From Mixophyes australis (lineage: Eukaryota > Chordata > Amphibia > Anura > Limnodynastidae), in contig JAVHZZ010000005.1 of assembly GCA_036250195.1 (NCBI GenBank), positions 186,010,448 to 186,074,447 of the forward strand: 64,000 nt of DNA, written 5' to 3'. The translations under genes and the position numbers were made by a program. The notes under the pieces are model-generated. The model did no database searches and was not told the origin of the DNA. It saw nothing but the letters and a program-made list of their open reading frames with translations. Positions 31,296-43,471 of this stretch are shown in pieces (position 1 is the first letter of the stretch; each line of letters begins with the position of its first letter).

Positions 31296-33797
31296 GATTA
31301 GTACCGGTACTGTGAGACTGCGAAAAGAGAGAATGACAGTGTGAGCAAATCCTATACGGTAAGACAGGAACTATACACACATAAAATATATCTACACCTT
31401 CTGCCTTACATCTACAGTAGATGTCTGCATAGGAGTCAGAGCGAGTACACTCAGGACCCAGGGGGGGGGGGGGGGTAAAATTGACAGTCAGTGGCACAAA
31501 CACTGTGACCTCTGTATGAAAGGAGCCTGGACATCTACATATAGTCGTATAAAAGCTGCAGTGTGATATACCTGTGTGCTGCTGGCAGGGTGTGATAACC
31601 CACTGTCCGCTGCAAGTGTCAGGTACAGGTAGAATCCTGCACTGCCCTTGTCCTACTCCTCCTCTTGCCTTATGTAGATGAGAGAGGCAGGTCTGTCTCA
31701 TCACTACCTGTTGTCAGTTGTGCAACACTCACTAGTACTGATCCGTACGTCTGACCCCTCCTTCCACACACAACTGAGACAATGCTAGAGGAAGAGAAGG
31801 AAACTGGCAGATCAGAGACCCATTCACTCAGGGGTAAAAGAAAAAAACATCCAGGTGACAAGTGTAAAGAGATTTAATACAGAGATGACAAGAAGAGAAA
31901 GATTTGTAGAAGATAAATTCCACATCAAAGGTCAAGTGCTACACCTCATCTGGACAGAGGACAGCACATAGACAGTCATTTAAATGTAATCCCAGGCGAT
32001 ACGTCTACTGATTGTACCTACGGTATCGTGGCTTAGCCTTTAACCGATGTATATGAGGTTCGCATCTGCTTGATCTTACAAATTAATTTTATTATTACTA
32101 CTGCTACGATCACTATTATTTTTACAATCCTTTCAAAAAGACGCGTTGTCACCATACATTAGTTATTGGGCTGCCTTGGTTCGGAATTAATCGTTTCATT
32201 CATAAGTTTTAAGTTTTAACAAATAATCCGTCTGCGGATAAACAATATATATATGGAAATATTCTCCCACCCGATCCGTTTTTATTAAATAATTTATTAT
32301 TAATGTAAAAAAATGAAGTTATAACTGTACATGTGTGGTGCATTTCTTCTTAAGCATATTTTAGAATCATAATAATATATATAATGCAGTATCTGTGTGC
32401 TACATTGTTGACACTATAAATATACAACATTGATGTAATGAGAATTGAACTAAATCAAACATCAGATAATACAATATTAAATACATTAAGCCACAATGTT
32501 GGACATTAATGTTTCAGATTGGTTTACCTACCAGCCTAAATATTTTCCGTTTCTGTTATCAGGTGTAAAAGTTAAAGAACAATTCCTGGGGTTGCTTTGT
32601 ACCACACAACAGACTTATTCAACCTACAGTTCTTGAGCTGTTGGTGAGCTACAGTAGAGTAGTTAGATCATGCTGAGACTTGTAGTCCCACAACAGCTTA
32701 GTGAATTAAATTCGCTGTATATTCATATTACAATTGATCAAGAATAGAATATTAAGCAAGTTTAGTATCAGAATTGTATTTCTTCAATATTTGACCATTT
32801 TAATATATGTAAATGTATTTTTGAAAGAAAGGACATTGAAGAGCGATTATACCTCTGGTTTTGTATTTCAACTCACACAAAATGGAAGTAAAAAAAATAA
32901 AGTAAAAAAAGTAAAGTATAATTTATCAAATTCTTCTGTAGGTTTGTTAAATATGATTTATTTTTAACTATAAGCACTGAAACATTATTTCATTTGAAAA
33001 CATATAAACCTTCCATCATATTGTTCTGTAATCTTTCTAGCCATTTCCACTGCTCTGCATGTGCTATAGTTACAGTATTTCATATATGCACTATTACTTT
33101 CCCTTTATTATGTGCCCTCTTTGTGGATTAATGTTAGCCATGGACAGAGTACAGTACTTTATTTCCATAAATAGCTAAATGCTGTACATACATTTTCAAT
33201 TCCCTGTTACAGATATGACAGCTTTGAGTTCCCTATTACTAGTGGAAACATCTATTTACTGAAATATGACTTAGCTATCACAAAAATCATATCTCATTTA
33301 TTTTTAAGTTTAAACATAGGAGGGTATACATGTATTATCTGCTTGGACCACCTTTTACAAAAGTGTTAGTTTTTAATTGTTTTGAATAAGAGTTCCTAAA
33401 TATCAGAACTGGGGTTTCTCCTCCAGCCCCAATAAATTGTCTCTTTTGTGTTGCAAAAAACACTTGTGTTCTTCGATTTGTTCAAGTGAGCCTAGATTTC
33501 CAGCAAAGTGCACAGGTTTGTGGAGCAAGATGGCAGCATTTTCACAGGCCGAGGGAAGAAGTTGGGCAGAGAGTGGACATACCTTACAAAGGACAGAATT
33601 GACACATTGGTGCACCTACTTTTGCAGAGCAGTGGAAAAAAGATAATTATTTTACAGAGAGTGATTATTAAAATGAAATAAATGGAAAGTGGAAAGTGTT
33701 TTTTTTATTTGCTTTGCAATGGACTCCTTGGCCATTTCCACTTGAATTTTGCAACAGATCAGAGCTGGTAGTCTTCAGGTCTTGTCCTAGACATTTA
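31296..33797. other. upstream region of GCM2, no further gene seen
   Basis: Immediate upstream DNA, expected to hold the GCM2 5' untranslated region and promoter. I find no convincing TATA box, and an ATATATTTTATGTG on the minus strand near 31382-31395 is only TATA-like. A homopolymer G run lies at about 31461-31472. At 32630-32705 there is a repeat-like segment with GACTTGTAGTCCCACAAC. No coding exon is recognisable. Confidence 0.4.
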
Positions 33798-34210
33798 GGA
33801 CCTCATTTAGAGTCGGATGCTAAGTCCGTTTTAGGCGCATACAACAAAAAAACACTGCCATGCATGTGCAGAAAGCACCAAATCTGCCTGCATCTTGGAT
33901 GCAATTAACACTTGCGACTCACTACGAGAGAATGGGAGGAACGCGGAATTGTGAAGGCGTGATCATGTAAATACATCCTAGTCGCAGTGAGGCGCAGACG
34001 CAATAAACATCAAAACAGGGCTAAAGCTGTGCGGAGGAATTAGGTGGCGCAAGCGTTAGCTAGCTGCAGGAACTGCTCGCAGCTCGATAGGGTATTACAA
34101 GTGGGATGCAACTGGGGTTGCTTGCCACTCGTAATACCCTACCAAGCTGCTGCACACTCCCACTCCTACACTTCTTACACGGACTTTGCGTCTGACTCTA
34201 AATGAGGTCC
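33798..34210. mobile_element. Harbinger-like MITE, 413 bp
   Basis: Inverted ends GGACCTCATTTAGAGTCGGA and CTGACTCTAAATGAGGTCC are flanked by TTA on both sides (33795-33797 and 34211-34213), the 3-bp TWA duplication of PIF/Harbinger elements. An inner palindrome (GGGTATTACAAG / CTCGTAATACCC) lies near 34090-34135. Confidence 0.85.
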
Positions 34211-35580
34211 TTAATGAAAAAAATGTGATCCTCCATGTTGTAAATTAAGGCTAATTCAGTGAATAGAGCATGATGCATTACCAAGTGAGAGCACAGTGGA
34301 TAACTCCATTAAGGAGTTGAATCAAGGACAGGTCTAGCAAAAGGACCTCCCATAGAGACAAGAATCTCATAGTAAGGACACCTGTTACCATGTAAATATA
34401 AATGCATCACAACATAAGGGGAATTAACACAAATACTAAGAAAATGTGGCCTTACTACAAATTTGTAAATAAATGATAATAAATAACTTTCATTCAGTTC
34501 ATTATTTTTCAAATGCTGTTTGTGGTTAAACAAGCTGATGTACACACCTACTGTAACTGTATAAGCATGCTTTTACATTTATTAGTAACTATATAGTCCA
34601 TGTTTGCACATTTGCATTGTTCAGAACTGTTTTCATGATTATGATATAATTTTACCTAAATGCCGATATAAACTATATGCTGTAATTCATAAGCTTGTCT
34701 GTGTCTATTAGCATCTTAACTGTACACAGATTCATTAATGCTGCATTGTGAATGTAAATGCCCTAAATTACAGGGTGATGCTCTCTTGTAGAATGGACTG
34801 CTTACTGAGCAGTTCAGCCGTACTGGATCCCAGGATATGTTGCTAGGTATTAGAGCAAGTTACATCTCCAGTTTGTATTTTCTATCTCCTATCTCCTCAG
34901 TCATTGTCTTCCTTCCTTACACCTTTTTATACAATACATTACCACTTACAGAAAACCAATGAATTTATAATAATAATGTCTTAATGTTTTAGTGATCTAC
35001 CACACCTACTCCTATTGCAGTGTGTTGGTAGGTAGAACATGACGTACAATAACTCCTTTCTGCTTATGGCCTTTAATTAGTCACATTTATATATAATATA
35101 TTTAAGGTGACAATGTGATTCCGTGTGGGGTAAATTCCAGTTTTATATTAGGGTTTCCACTGAAAAGAACAAAAAAAATAAATGTATTTTTACTTGTACA
35201 ACCTGTAATATATGTAATAGTTATACCCTGCTAGACTTTACAGTGATGTTTTTGAGGAAAGTGATTCTCTGTTGTCTGTCTTCTTTATTCCCTTCTCTCT
35301 GTTTTTCTTATCTGTCTTATGCTTCCCCATTAGAGTAGAAGTTCACGGCAAAGGAGAGACATGGTATATTATACCTATACTATACTGTCTAGTTTATAAA
35401 CTGAGGAGTTTAGGAGCAGGCCTAGAATCCTGCAAGACTTATTGGATGCAATCATATATTGCTCCGGCCACAGCCTGCAGCTTTATGTGGGTTTGAGGTG
35501 ACGTTCATGGCAGCCTTAAAAAATAATGACTTGCAGTCTTGTTGGAAATTGCTCTGTATAGATTGGTGCATTCAGATGAA
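34211..35580. other. no gene recognised
   Basis: AT-rich DNA. A pyrimidine-rich stretch around 35270-35345 resembles a worn retroposon tail (TTAGAGTAGAAGTTCACGGC). Nothing else can be supported. Confidence 0.45.
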
Positions 35581-35967
35581 GGGGTCTATGCATCAAATAG
35601 ATGCGGTGCAACTAAATATGCATCGCTGCACATCACAGTGATGCATAATTATGCACCGCTTGAATGCATAACGCCGGAGCAACTCTGGAAGCCCCGGCAA
35701 AGTGACCCCTCTCCTGCAATCTAATTTTTCTGCTTACCGGCTGCTTAGTGCTGCCGGTGACAGGAGGAGGTCCTGTGCGCATGTGCGCAGCACTAACACT
35801 GTATCGGATTTTGCGAAGCTGAAGAGGCTTCAGCAGAATCCCATAGGAAATGACAGGTAGCGCCATCCTGAGATGGCGTTAACTGTCTGTACAATCATCA
35901 TCATCATCATCATTAACAGTAGTTTCCGAATCTTTTAAGTGTACTTTAAACTTGATGCATAGACCCC
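35581..35967. mobile_element. MITE with GGGGTCTATGCATCAA inverted ends
   Basis: GGGGTCTATGCATCAA at 35581 is matched by TTGATGCATAGACCCC ending at 35967. The 387-bp interior contains short inverted GATGC segments and an (ATC)n run at about 35896-35912. No target duplication is clear, but the ends resemble other Harbinger-like elements here. Confidence 0.7.
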
Positions 35968-36002
35968 AGAGTGTGATATCACTAAATGTGGTGACATGAG
36001 GG

Positions 36003-36740
36003 GGGTTATTTATTAAGGAACGGAAATGCTTATTTGTTCCTTATTTTGCATAAAATTGCTCTGAGCATGCTCAGAAACGGACTATATGCCAGTGAACACA
36101 AGTGTATGCAATTTATCTTCGAACGCAACGGACACTTCCAACAGCCTATGATGTGAAGGACTTAACAGGGTAGGCTAGGGGTTTATGCACGTAGTCACTG
36201 CACAGTAAGAGTGTGTCAAGGCCGAGAGCATGCTCGGGCATCTCTGAGGTACGTGATTGTTAGCCATATGACTTACACCAGCTATAGGATGGGTGTAAGT
36301 ACCGATCGATAGTGATGACAGTCATGTATGCATGCCAGGACATGTGTTTGCCATGAGCAACTGTAAATAAATAAATAAATGCATTTTATCTACAGTAGGC
36401 ATTAATAACGTTGTGATAAATGTAAAAAACAACAATGTTTATAATGTATTTTTATTAATGATTAGTCTATATTAACAGGTGTTAATGTATATAATAATAT
36501 TTTTTTTTTATCTGTGCATTCTGATAGAACTTTAAATATACATATGCCTTGTACGTATTCTGCAGCGTATTGACAAGTGCCATATAGGCAGAGCGTACTG
36601 ATGCACGTATTCAACTAGAAAACTTTCTTGAGATCCTCTTATTGTTGAATATGGGCATCTTTGCGTGCAATTTCCATCTAATTTTTATTTTAAAAAAATG
36701 CGAATTGTATTCACTTTGCATTCATTGATAAATCAGGACT
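36003..36740. mobile_element. MITE-like element related to 46000-46654
   Basis: The left end GGGGTTATTTATTAAGGAAC and right end CATTGATAAATCAGGAC form imperfect inverted repeats. Interior phrases CCAGTGAACACAA, GACATGTGTTTGC and TGCATTTTATCTACAGT recur in the same order in the 46000-46654 element, at moderate divergence. Confidence 0.55.
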
Positions 36741-36779
36741 GATGTGTGGTTTAAAGTGGTTTTTTTTATTTTGTGGTCT

Positions 36780-37060
36780 TATGTGTATAGGTTGAGTTGG
36801 ACACATCTCAAAATATAAATATGTCATCACGGTGTTAGTAGCAAATGGTAAAGACCCCTTACACTATTTGCACACAAAATAATAATGTAATAAAGTTGCT
36901 TATACACAAGAAACAATATTGTCTGGACAGTTATCATATGTGCCAATCGCATTTTCAACATAAAATGCAATGAAATACAAACACTTCCACATCTGTTGTT
37001 TAGCTCTTTAAAAATCAAATGGGAATCTTCTTTCCTGCAGTAGAAATACTAAATGGAAAT
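36780..37060 (-). repeat. dispersed repeat, inverted partner at 45220-45640
   Basis: On the minus strand it contains AAGAAGATTCCCATTTGATT, AACAACAGATGT and TGCTACTAACACCGTG. Close relatives of all three appear in the same order on the plus strand at 45238-45495. Family unknown. Confidence 0.6.
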
Positions 37061-37427
37061 GTCAATTGAATGAGAATAGACAGCAACTTCATATAATAGC
37101 GCCGCTATGCTAATGAATTAAGTACTATCAGCTGGAGGCCAATCAGAACGCAGTACTGCTGATTGTCATTGTCATCATCATTCCCGTAATTGCTGCAATT
37201 ATGTGAACACTCCTTAACTGTACTCATTCTACGCTTGGATGCCCCTGCTCACCCCCTTTCTGCCTCTCCAGGCATCAGGGGATATAAATTAACAACATGC
37301 AAAAGTTTACCTACATACTGTATGTATGCATCTGAATTTTTGCTGCACATGCTCAGTACAGAGTTGTACAAAAAATGTATATTTGTTCAACTGTAACTAA
37401 GCCCCAAGTTGTCTCCAAAACTAATCA

Positions 37428-37435
37428 ATGCGGGT
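37428..37435 (+). promoter_or_regulatory. GCM-type octamer ATGCGGGT
   Basis: An exact match to the octamer bound by GCM proteins, about 6.1 kb upstream of the GCM2 start. About two such matches are expected by chance in a window of this size, so this is only a candidate. Confidence 0.15.
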
Positions 37436-37631
37436 GGTTTTCGTAGGTTTTGGTTTTAAAATATTATATAAAATATTATATTATATTATATATTATATTA
37501 AATAACAGAACAGTTATAATGAGTCCAGAAAGTTATCAAAAACACCTGATATAGGGCAAAAATAGGAACTTTTCTAGGTTCCCAAAAAAAATCTTGGCAT
37601 GGTCCCACTACCAAACTTATCACCCGTACAT

Positions 37632-37922
37632 TACATACTCGCCTACTCTCCCGAATTTCAGGGAGTCCTCCCGGACTCTCGGAAGAGTAGGCAACCCTCC
37701 CGGATCCTAAAAGTTGCAGAAATTCACTGCATTTAATATAGGGGTGGGGGGGGGGGGTGGCTTCATCATGCCATTAAGCCTTGCTATTCAATGCTGTGAA
37801 TTTAGGCATTTTATAGTGAGGGCGTGGCTATGGTGACGCAAAGACATCACCACGCCCCCTCCCACCCCTGTCACGTGACCTGTCCTCCCGGAGGACAGAG
37901 TCACAAAGTCGGCAACTGTGGT
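37632..37922. mobile_element. probable non-autonomous repeat element
   Basis: The left part CATACTCGCCTACTCTCCCG and right part AGTCGGCAACTGTGG form a weak inverted repeat. Inside are CTCCCGGACTCTC and CCTCCCGGAGGACAG and a GC-rich, CpG-containing core unlike the flanks. No target duplication was found. Confidence 0.4.
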
Positions 37923-38538
37923 ATAGTATTCCTAATATGCACATGTACACTGTGAAAAGTTACAGTTGACATGAATAAAATAATACTTTTTTTTTCTTAC
38001 TTATATTGTTGTTGAAGTCACACTGTATGAATGAAACATACGAAAAAACATACGATTGTGCTTGAGACTTGGCACCAGAACCTAACAACTTACTGGACAA
38101 GAAAAAGCTGAAATGAAAAAGTAAAGCATGGTGGATATGATTCCAATGACAGCACTTGCAATGTATTTTTGTATGTGTCCACCTATCTGCAATCTATACT
38201 GTTCTTGTTAGTTTCAGAATTGCAGCTGTAGAAATGTCTTCATAAAGAGATACATTTTAGTAATATACTGTATGTCCACCAACTCAGATCAAATGCTAAA
38301 ATAAAGTCCTTTTGTAGAATGGAAATGATCCTGTTCCCTTTGAGCAACATGGAATACCCCTAAAAAATACAACCTCTTGCACCCCTTTATCTCATTTCAA
38401 AAATCTCATTCAGCAAATTGAAATCTTGATTTTGCACTGCTCTTCAAATCTGGGCACATCAATGTACTTTACACTGAACTGCACTCTACTCCTCCTATAA
38501 GCTGTTGCACTCTTCTTCTCCCCACATGCTGCCATATT

Positions 38539-38540
<2 letters not shown>

Positions 38541-38604
<64 letters not shown>
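38541..38604. repeat. (GT)n microsatellite, 32 units
   Basis: Uninterrupted GT run that abuts the left side of the Tc1 relic, whose 5' end is missing there. Confidence 0.97.
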
Positions 38605-38607
<3 letters not shown>

Positions 38608-38799
38608 AGATATGTGTTTGGGCAAGACAAAGGTTAATGCTGGCTATAATAGAATGGTGTCAGAACAAACAGTGCATCGCAACTTGCTGCATACGGGGCT
38701 GCATAGGAGGAAAGTGGCCTGGTTTGATGAATTATGTTTTCTTTTACATCATGCGAACAGCCAGGTGCATGTGCGCCCTTTACCTAGGGAAAAGATGGC

Positions 38800-38807
38800 A
38801 GCAGGAT
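38800..38807. repeat. left 8-bp target duplication AGCAGGAT
   Basis: Identical to 38990-38997 on the other side of the MITE. Confidence 0.92.
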
Positions 38808-38989
38808 CAGGGGCGGGCTGGACCGGGGGGCAAGGGGGCAGCGCCGCCCCGGGCCGCTCGGGACAGCCGCCCCCCCCATGCAATAGTGGCTTAATATTAC
38901 CGGCAACCGCATCACTTGTAAGGCGATCACATGACACGCGATGCGGCCGCCTGTGCGCCCCCGGGCTGAAACCTGCCAGCCCGCGCCTG
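38808..38989. mobile_element. hAT MITE, 182 bp, inside the Tc1 relic
   Basis: It starts CAGGGGCGGGCTGGAC, ends CCTGCCAGCCCGCGCCTG, and is flanked by a perfect AGCAGGAT duplication. It is strongly GC-rich. Removing it restores the Tc1 peptide order seen in the 16271-17359 copy (PG/AAG followed by CT(I/M)GRR), which confirms the boundaries. Confidence 0.92.
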
Positions 38990-39520
38990 AGCAGGATGCA
39001 CTATGGGAAGAAGGCAAGTCACAAGGCAGTGTGATGCTCTAGGCAATGTTCTGCTGGGAATCCTTGGGTCTTGGCATTCATGTGGATGTTACTTTGACAT
39101 GTACCACCTACCTAAATATTGTTGCAGACCAAATACACCCTTCATGACAACGCTTTTCCTTGATGGCAGTGTCCTCTTTCAGCAGCATAATGTGCCCTGC
39201 TACACTGCAAAAATTGTTCAGAAATGGTTTGAGGAACATGACAAAGAGTTGAAGGTTTTGATTTGCCCTCCAAATTTCCCAGATTTCAATCCGATCGAGT
39301 ATCTGTGGGATATGCTGGAAAAACAAGTCAGAGCCATGGAGACCCCATCTCACAACTTACAGGACCTAAAGAATCTGCTTCTAATGTCTTGATGCCAGAT
39401 ACCACAGAACACTTCAGAGGTCTTATGGAGTCCATGCCTCAATGGGTCAGAGGTGTTTTGGCAGCATGAGGGAGACCTACAATATTAGGCTGGTGGTTTT
39501 AATATTGTGGCCGATCGATG

Positions 39521-42500
39521 TATGCATCAGGAACAGCAATACTGGGATTTTCATAGTTCATCATGTTATATGTAACATTGGCCTCTTCCCAAATAACATT
39601 CTACGATTGTAAACAGACCATTGGTGAAAGGGAACAAGAGAGGTTGACTGACTTTACCAGAGATACTGCTATTTCATGCTGATGGAAGAAAATCAGACAA
39701 GTCCATTTTGGGACTGTGATCTGACTAATTCAGGCTGTTAAGAGGAAAATAGGGGAACAATTGCTTTTTGATAGATGTTCGTGATTAAGTGACCACTCAG
39801 AGTATATCAAAGCAAGTTTATTACAGAGCGAAATAATATACCTGAAAACATTGATATAATACATTGACTAAATTTGTTCAGCATGTTGTGGGTACCTTCT
39901 GTTATAGTAAGCAGATATCACAAAATGCTTAGGAGGCTTGTGCCTCTCTATTCATGTCTCTGACACAGTGCACAGACAGAAATTGTACAGTTTGCTGTCT
40001 AGCCTAGGTAATAGAAATGCTTTGTATAGACTGCAGATAGGAGTGACTTCAACAACAATAAATAAAAATATATAATGTACTCTTTTATTATTGTCAAGTA
40101 TAATTTTATACTGTGTGCATGTGCATAGTAGAAATGACTATAACCTGGTCTTTTGTGAACCTAGTAACTGTATTAGGTCTATAACATCCCTCTACACTCT
40201 GTGTAAATGTTATGGGCTTGCTATAACTGTTTGTGAGGTATATTTAATTAAATCTTTATTTTTTTAAGTTGCTGTGATGTTTGTTTTTAGTTTTCTGATT
40301 ATATATTTCAAAACTAAATTCACTTTAAAAAAACTTGTGTTGAGTGGTCTTGGATACATCTTGGGGCCCATTTAGAGTTGTGTTGTGCATGTACACAAAA
40401 ACTGCACACGCGTTTATAAGTAGATTTTTACGTATCGTTGGCTGGTGTCCCATTAAGCCTGGAGAGTTAGAACTGGGATACACACTTGTACATCTGATGT
40501 ACGTCTGGCGTAAATGCTATTGTTTTTGAGCTGGACACACCTTGAGATGCATCTAACTCAACATATACACTTTAGTACGCTTTTAAAGGTGTCCATCGGT
40601 AAATAAATTCCCCTATGTCATTATACATATATAATTCATGCAATAACATACAGGTGCTTTTTACAAATTGAGATAAAACTGCTATGTTGTGACATAAACA
40701 ATACATTAATGACAATGAGAAAAAGCTGTTGGGGGCATTGGCTCTAGTAGCCCATCCCATTCCAGTGTCTATGGCTTCTGTCAGTGAAGGGCTAAAGTGA
40801 TCTCTGCCGCAGGGCTCCAAAGTGATGATGGGTTAATGGTCCAGTAGGTGGAGCTGGTTGATCAGTAAGCCAAGGTAGATTTGTACTTGGGAATGCAGCT
40901 CTTCAGACTGGTTCTACAGCCATTGTTGCCAACTTGATTGATGTGTTTCCCTGTGTATGCTAGGAGATCCAAGCACTTTTGTCAGCAGTATAGGCTGTGA
41001 TGTCCATTCCTCTTGAGCACCTGGACACAGTCTCTAGAATGTTGAAGAAACACAATATAACTTCATCTTGTTGTTATTTCCGAGGGCTGTACATGTACAA
41101 CACACTGCTTCGGTGAAAACATGTACAGCAGGTCATTATAAAATATTATGAATACACATGTTAACATTTTGTCAGCTACATATTAAAATATCTATTTCCT
41201 GGAAATGTGGAACAAAACAGACAAAACTTTATATTTTCACAACATCTTACTCCATTAGGAAGTGTTTTCATTTTAAGAGAGGTGACAATTAAGAGGTCTT
41301 AATGATAGTGACTTTAAATTTCGACTCTACAAAAAACACAAGTAGATCTAATATCAAAAGGTGCCGAGTATCATTCACACATGTAGGTGTAAGTTCCATT
41401 ACAGACTGCCAAAATGAAAGATGTTCTCCATTGTATACAATATTGTTATATACCCAAGTACAAGTTTTACACTTCTATACCGCTCCTGGTCCAATGTGCA
41501 TGGAAATGATTGATCCCGTTCATGCAACTATGTTCTATTCCTCAAGTGTCCATTGTTGTAAGGTCCTCAAAGTTTTACATATGTAAATGGAAAAGTTATT
41601 CACACCTCTTTTCTATAAATGGTGACACTTTATCTGTACAATATTACTAAACAAGAATCAAAATAGTTCCCCTGTCAAAAGTTTATGTTATTTAAGTTGT
41701 GAACTTAAGATGAAAAAAAAAACACTCCAGCATAATTCAGTGGGTATATAGTGGGCAATATGATTACAAAGATCTCTACTATAAGAAGAATGCAACACAT
41801 AAGTTATAGAAAAAATTCTAAAGGAATAAACAATTTTTGTTAGGTCACATGAGATTCAACAATACATATATTCAAAAATGTATTCTACATTTAATTATAT
41901 CTAAAACAACAACAACATACTGACACTTTAGGGCTTGGCCTGTAGGCGGTTGAGACATGGGCATCTCACAAGGGGACGTTATTGTGTTCCGATGGAATGG
42001 TCATGCCCTCTGATGGGCTATACCTAATGAATCTGAAGTGCTAGGCAGCCCTTAACACCCCTTTTCTCCTAAAAATTACCCTTGCAGTACTGCACACACA
42101 AGTGGCAGGTGTGTGCCGGATCGTACACCGCTGCTGTGCTGTGCATATTCCACATCATACCCAGCAATGTGGAAACTGGTATGGTACTGTACAATTAATA
42201 TAATACATTTTTTCATTTTTCTATATGTTGTTTTATTGCTGTTTTGTATAGTGGATTTGTTTGTGGCTGCTGTTACTAGTAAATAAAGTTACCCAGGGCC
42301 GTAATGGAGGCAATGATAAAGATCCAATCATGTATCTTTATCTAAGGTGGAAATAAATGGTGTACAGCACAGTATATTCTTCTCTGTGACAGGACCAGCA
42401 AAGCCATGGAATGTTTGCTGTGTGCCTACGTGTGTCTTAGTCTTATCTTTGATGAACAGGTTTGGGAAGATGTTCACAATGGAAAGGACATCTTTGTTGC

Positions 42501-42742
42501 ACTCCGTTTCAGAATTGTCTTGCTCTGAACAGTGTGATTTTACTGGCTGCTGTGACACCACTAAGATAAACTTGAACATTGGTTTCCAGAATCTGCACTG
42601 CAAGTTGTGTCAAACACAGGACAGTTGTCAATGGTGATGAGTGAAATTTTCAAAACCTATTGTGATTTCACATTTGATTGTGAAATTTTGCAGCCAGAAT
42701 TCAGCACTAAATGTTCTTAGTTCCCCAACCACATCATGCAGC
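39521..42742. other. no gene recognised
   Basis: AT-rich DNA. GGGCCCATTTAGAGTTGTG at about 40365 is a fragment of the MITE ends also seen at 33798. CAGGGCCGTAATGGAGGC at about 42295 resembles a hAT end without a partner. No exon-like frame is convincing. Confidence 0.45.
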
Positions 42743-43471
42743 CACAGGCATGCACAGCACATTTCATTAGGGTGTGTACCCAGGAAAATCTAGAAAAGGA
42801 TGCTCTGCTCCACAGCTTGCCACCAGTGGGGCATGTCTAGAAGTGCCCTCAGACCATTTTATGACACACAGTAGTACCCCCAGTTCATATTATGCCACAC
42901 AGTAGTAGCCCCAGTTCATATTATGCCACACAGTAGTGCATCCAGTTCATATTATGCCACACAGCAGTGCCCCCAGTTCATATTATGCCACACAGTAGTA
43001 GCCCCAGTTCATATTATGCCACACAGTAGTGCCTCCAGTTCATATTATGCCACACAGTAGTAGCCCCAGTTCATATTATGCCACACAGTAGTGCCTCCAG
43101 CTCATATTATGCCACACAGCAGTGCCCCCAGTTCATATTATGCCACACAGCAGTGCCCCCAGTTCATATTATGCCACACACTAGTGCACCCAGTTCATAT
43201 TATGCCACACAGCAGTGCCCCTAGTTCACATTATGCCACAGTAGTGCCCTCTGTTCATATTATGCCACAGTAGTGCCCTTCTCATTTCTGGAGTCACACC
43301 AAGTCCAGAGCGCTTCAATTACACAAAGAAACATGGTCGGAGTTGCTGAGGCTGAGAATGCTTGAGAGAAGCAACTGCAGCATAGCTGTTGTAAATGGAC
43401 CACTTGTGCCCCCACCATAATTCATGTGTACATTAGAGTGTGTCAGTGCACACCCTGTGCACTTGCCTATG
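42743..43471. mobile_element. probable hAT non-autonomous element with internal minisatellite
   Basis: The left CACAGGCATGCACAG and right end read inverted as CATAGGCAAGTGCACAGGG are similar. The flanks CATGCAGC and AACACAGC agree at 5 of 8 positions, with two of the differences transitions. The interior is mostly the 31-bp array. Confidence 0.55.
42851..43280 (+). repeat. 31-bp minisatellite, about 13 units
   Basis: CAGTTCATATTATGCCACAC recurs at 42881, 42912, 42943, 42974, 43005 and onward, each followed by AGTAGTGCC or AGTAGTAGCC variants. The same unit appears in inverted orientation at about 53020-53150. Confidence 0.95.

Larger units (their letters stand above)
38612..39392 (+). pseudogene. 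Tc1-like transposase remnant, split by a MITE
   Basis: Frames read AGYNRMVSEQTVHRNLLHTG (38636 on), a first-aspartate block decayed to FDELCFLLHH, LPREKMAAG, then after the MITE CTMGRRQ, QQHNVPCYTAKIVQKWFEEH (the usual QQDNAPCHTA aspartate is histidine) and NPIEYLWDMLEK (39290 on). Lost catalytic residue, frameshifts, truncation and insertion make it non-functional. Confidence 0.85.
38605..39520 (+). mobile_element. 5'-truncated Tc1-like element
   Basis: The right end GGTGGTTTTAATATTGTGGC followed by CGATCGATG and then TA matches the inverted repeats of the 16271-17359 element. The left terminal repeat is absent, replaced by the GT microsatellite. It is interrupted by a hAT MITE at 38808-38989. 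Confidence 0.8.

Noticed and set aside
31264..31704. 146-residue minus-strand open frame upstream of GCM2
   Set aside because: It is out of frame with GCM2 exon 1, crosses a G homopolymer and has no protein signature; more likely promoter or 5' untranslated DNA.
42328..42637. Overlapping 91-96 residue frames on both strands
   Set aside because: Both strands are equally open and neither shows a recognisable protein; treated as chance.
42851..43280. Short regular repeats resembling a CRISPR array
   Set aside because: A continuous 31-bp minisatellite without spacers.
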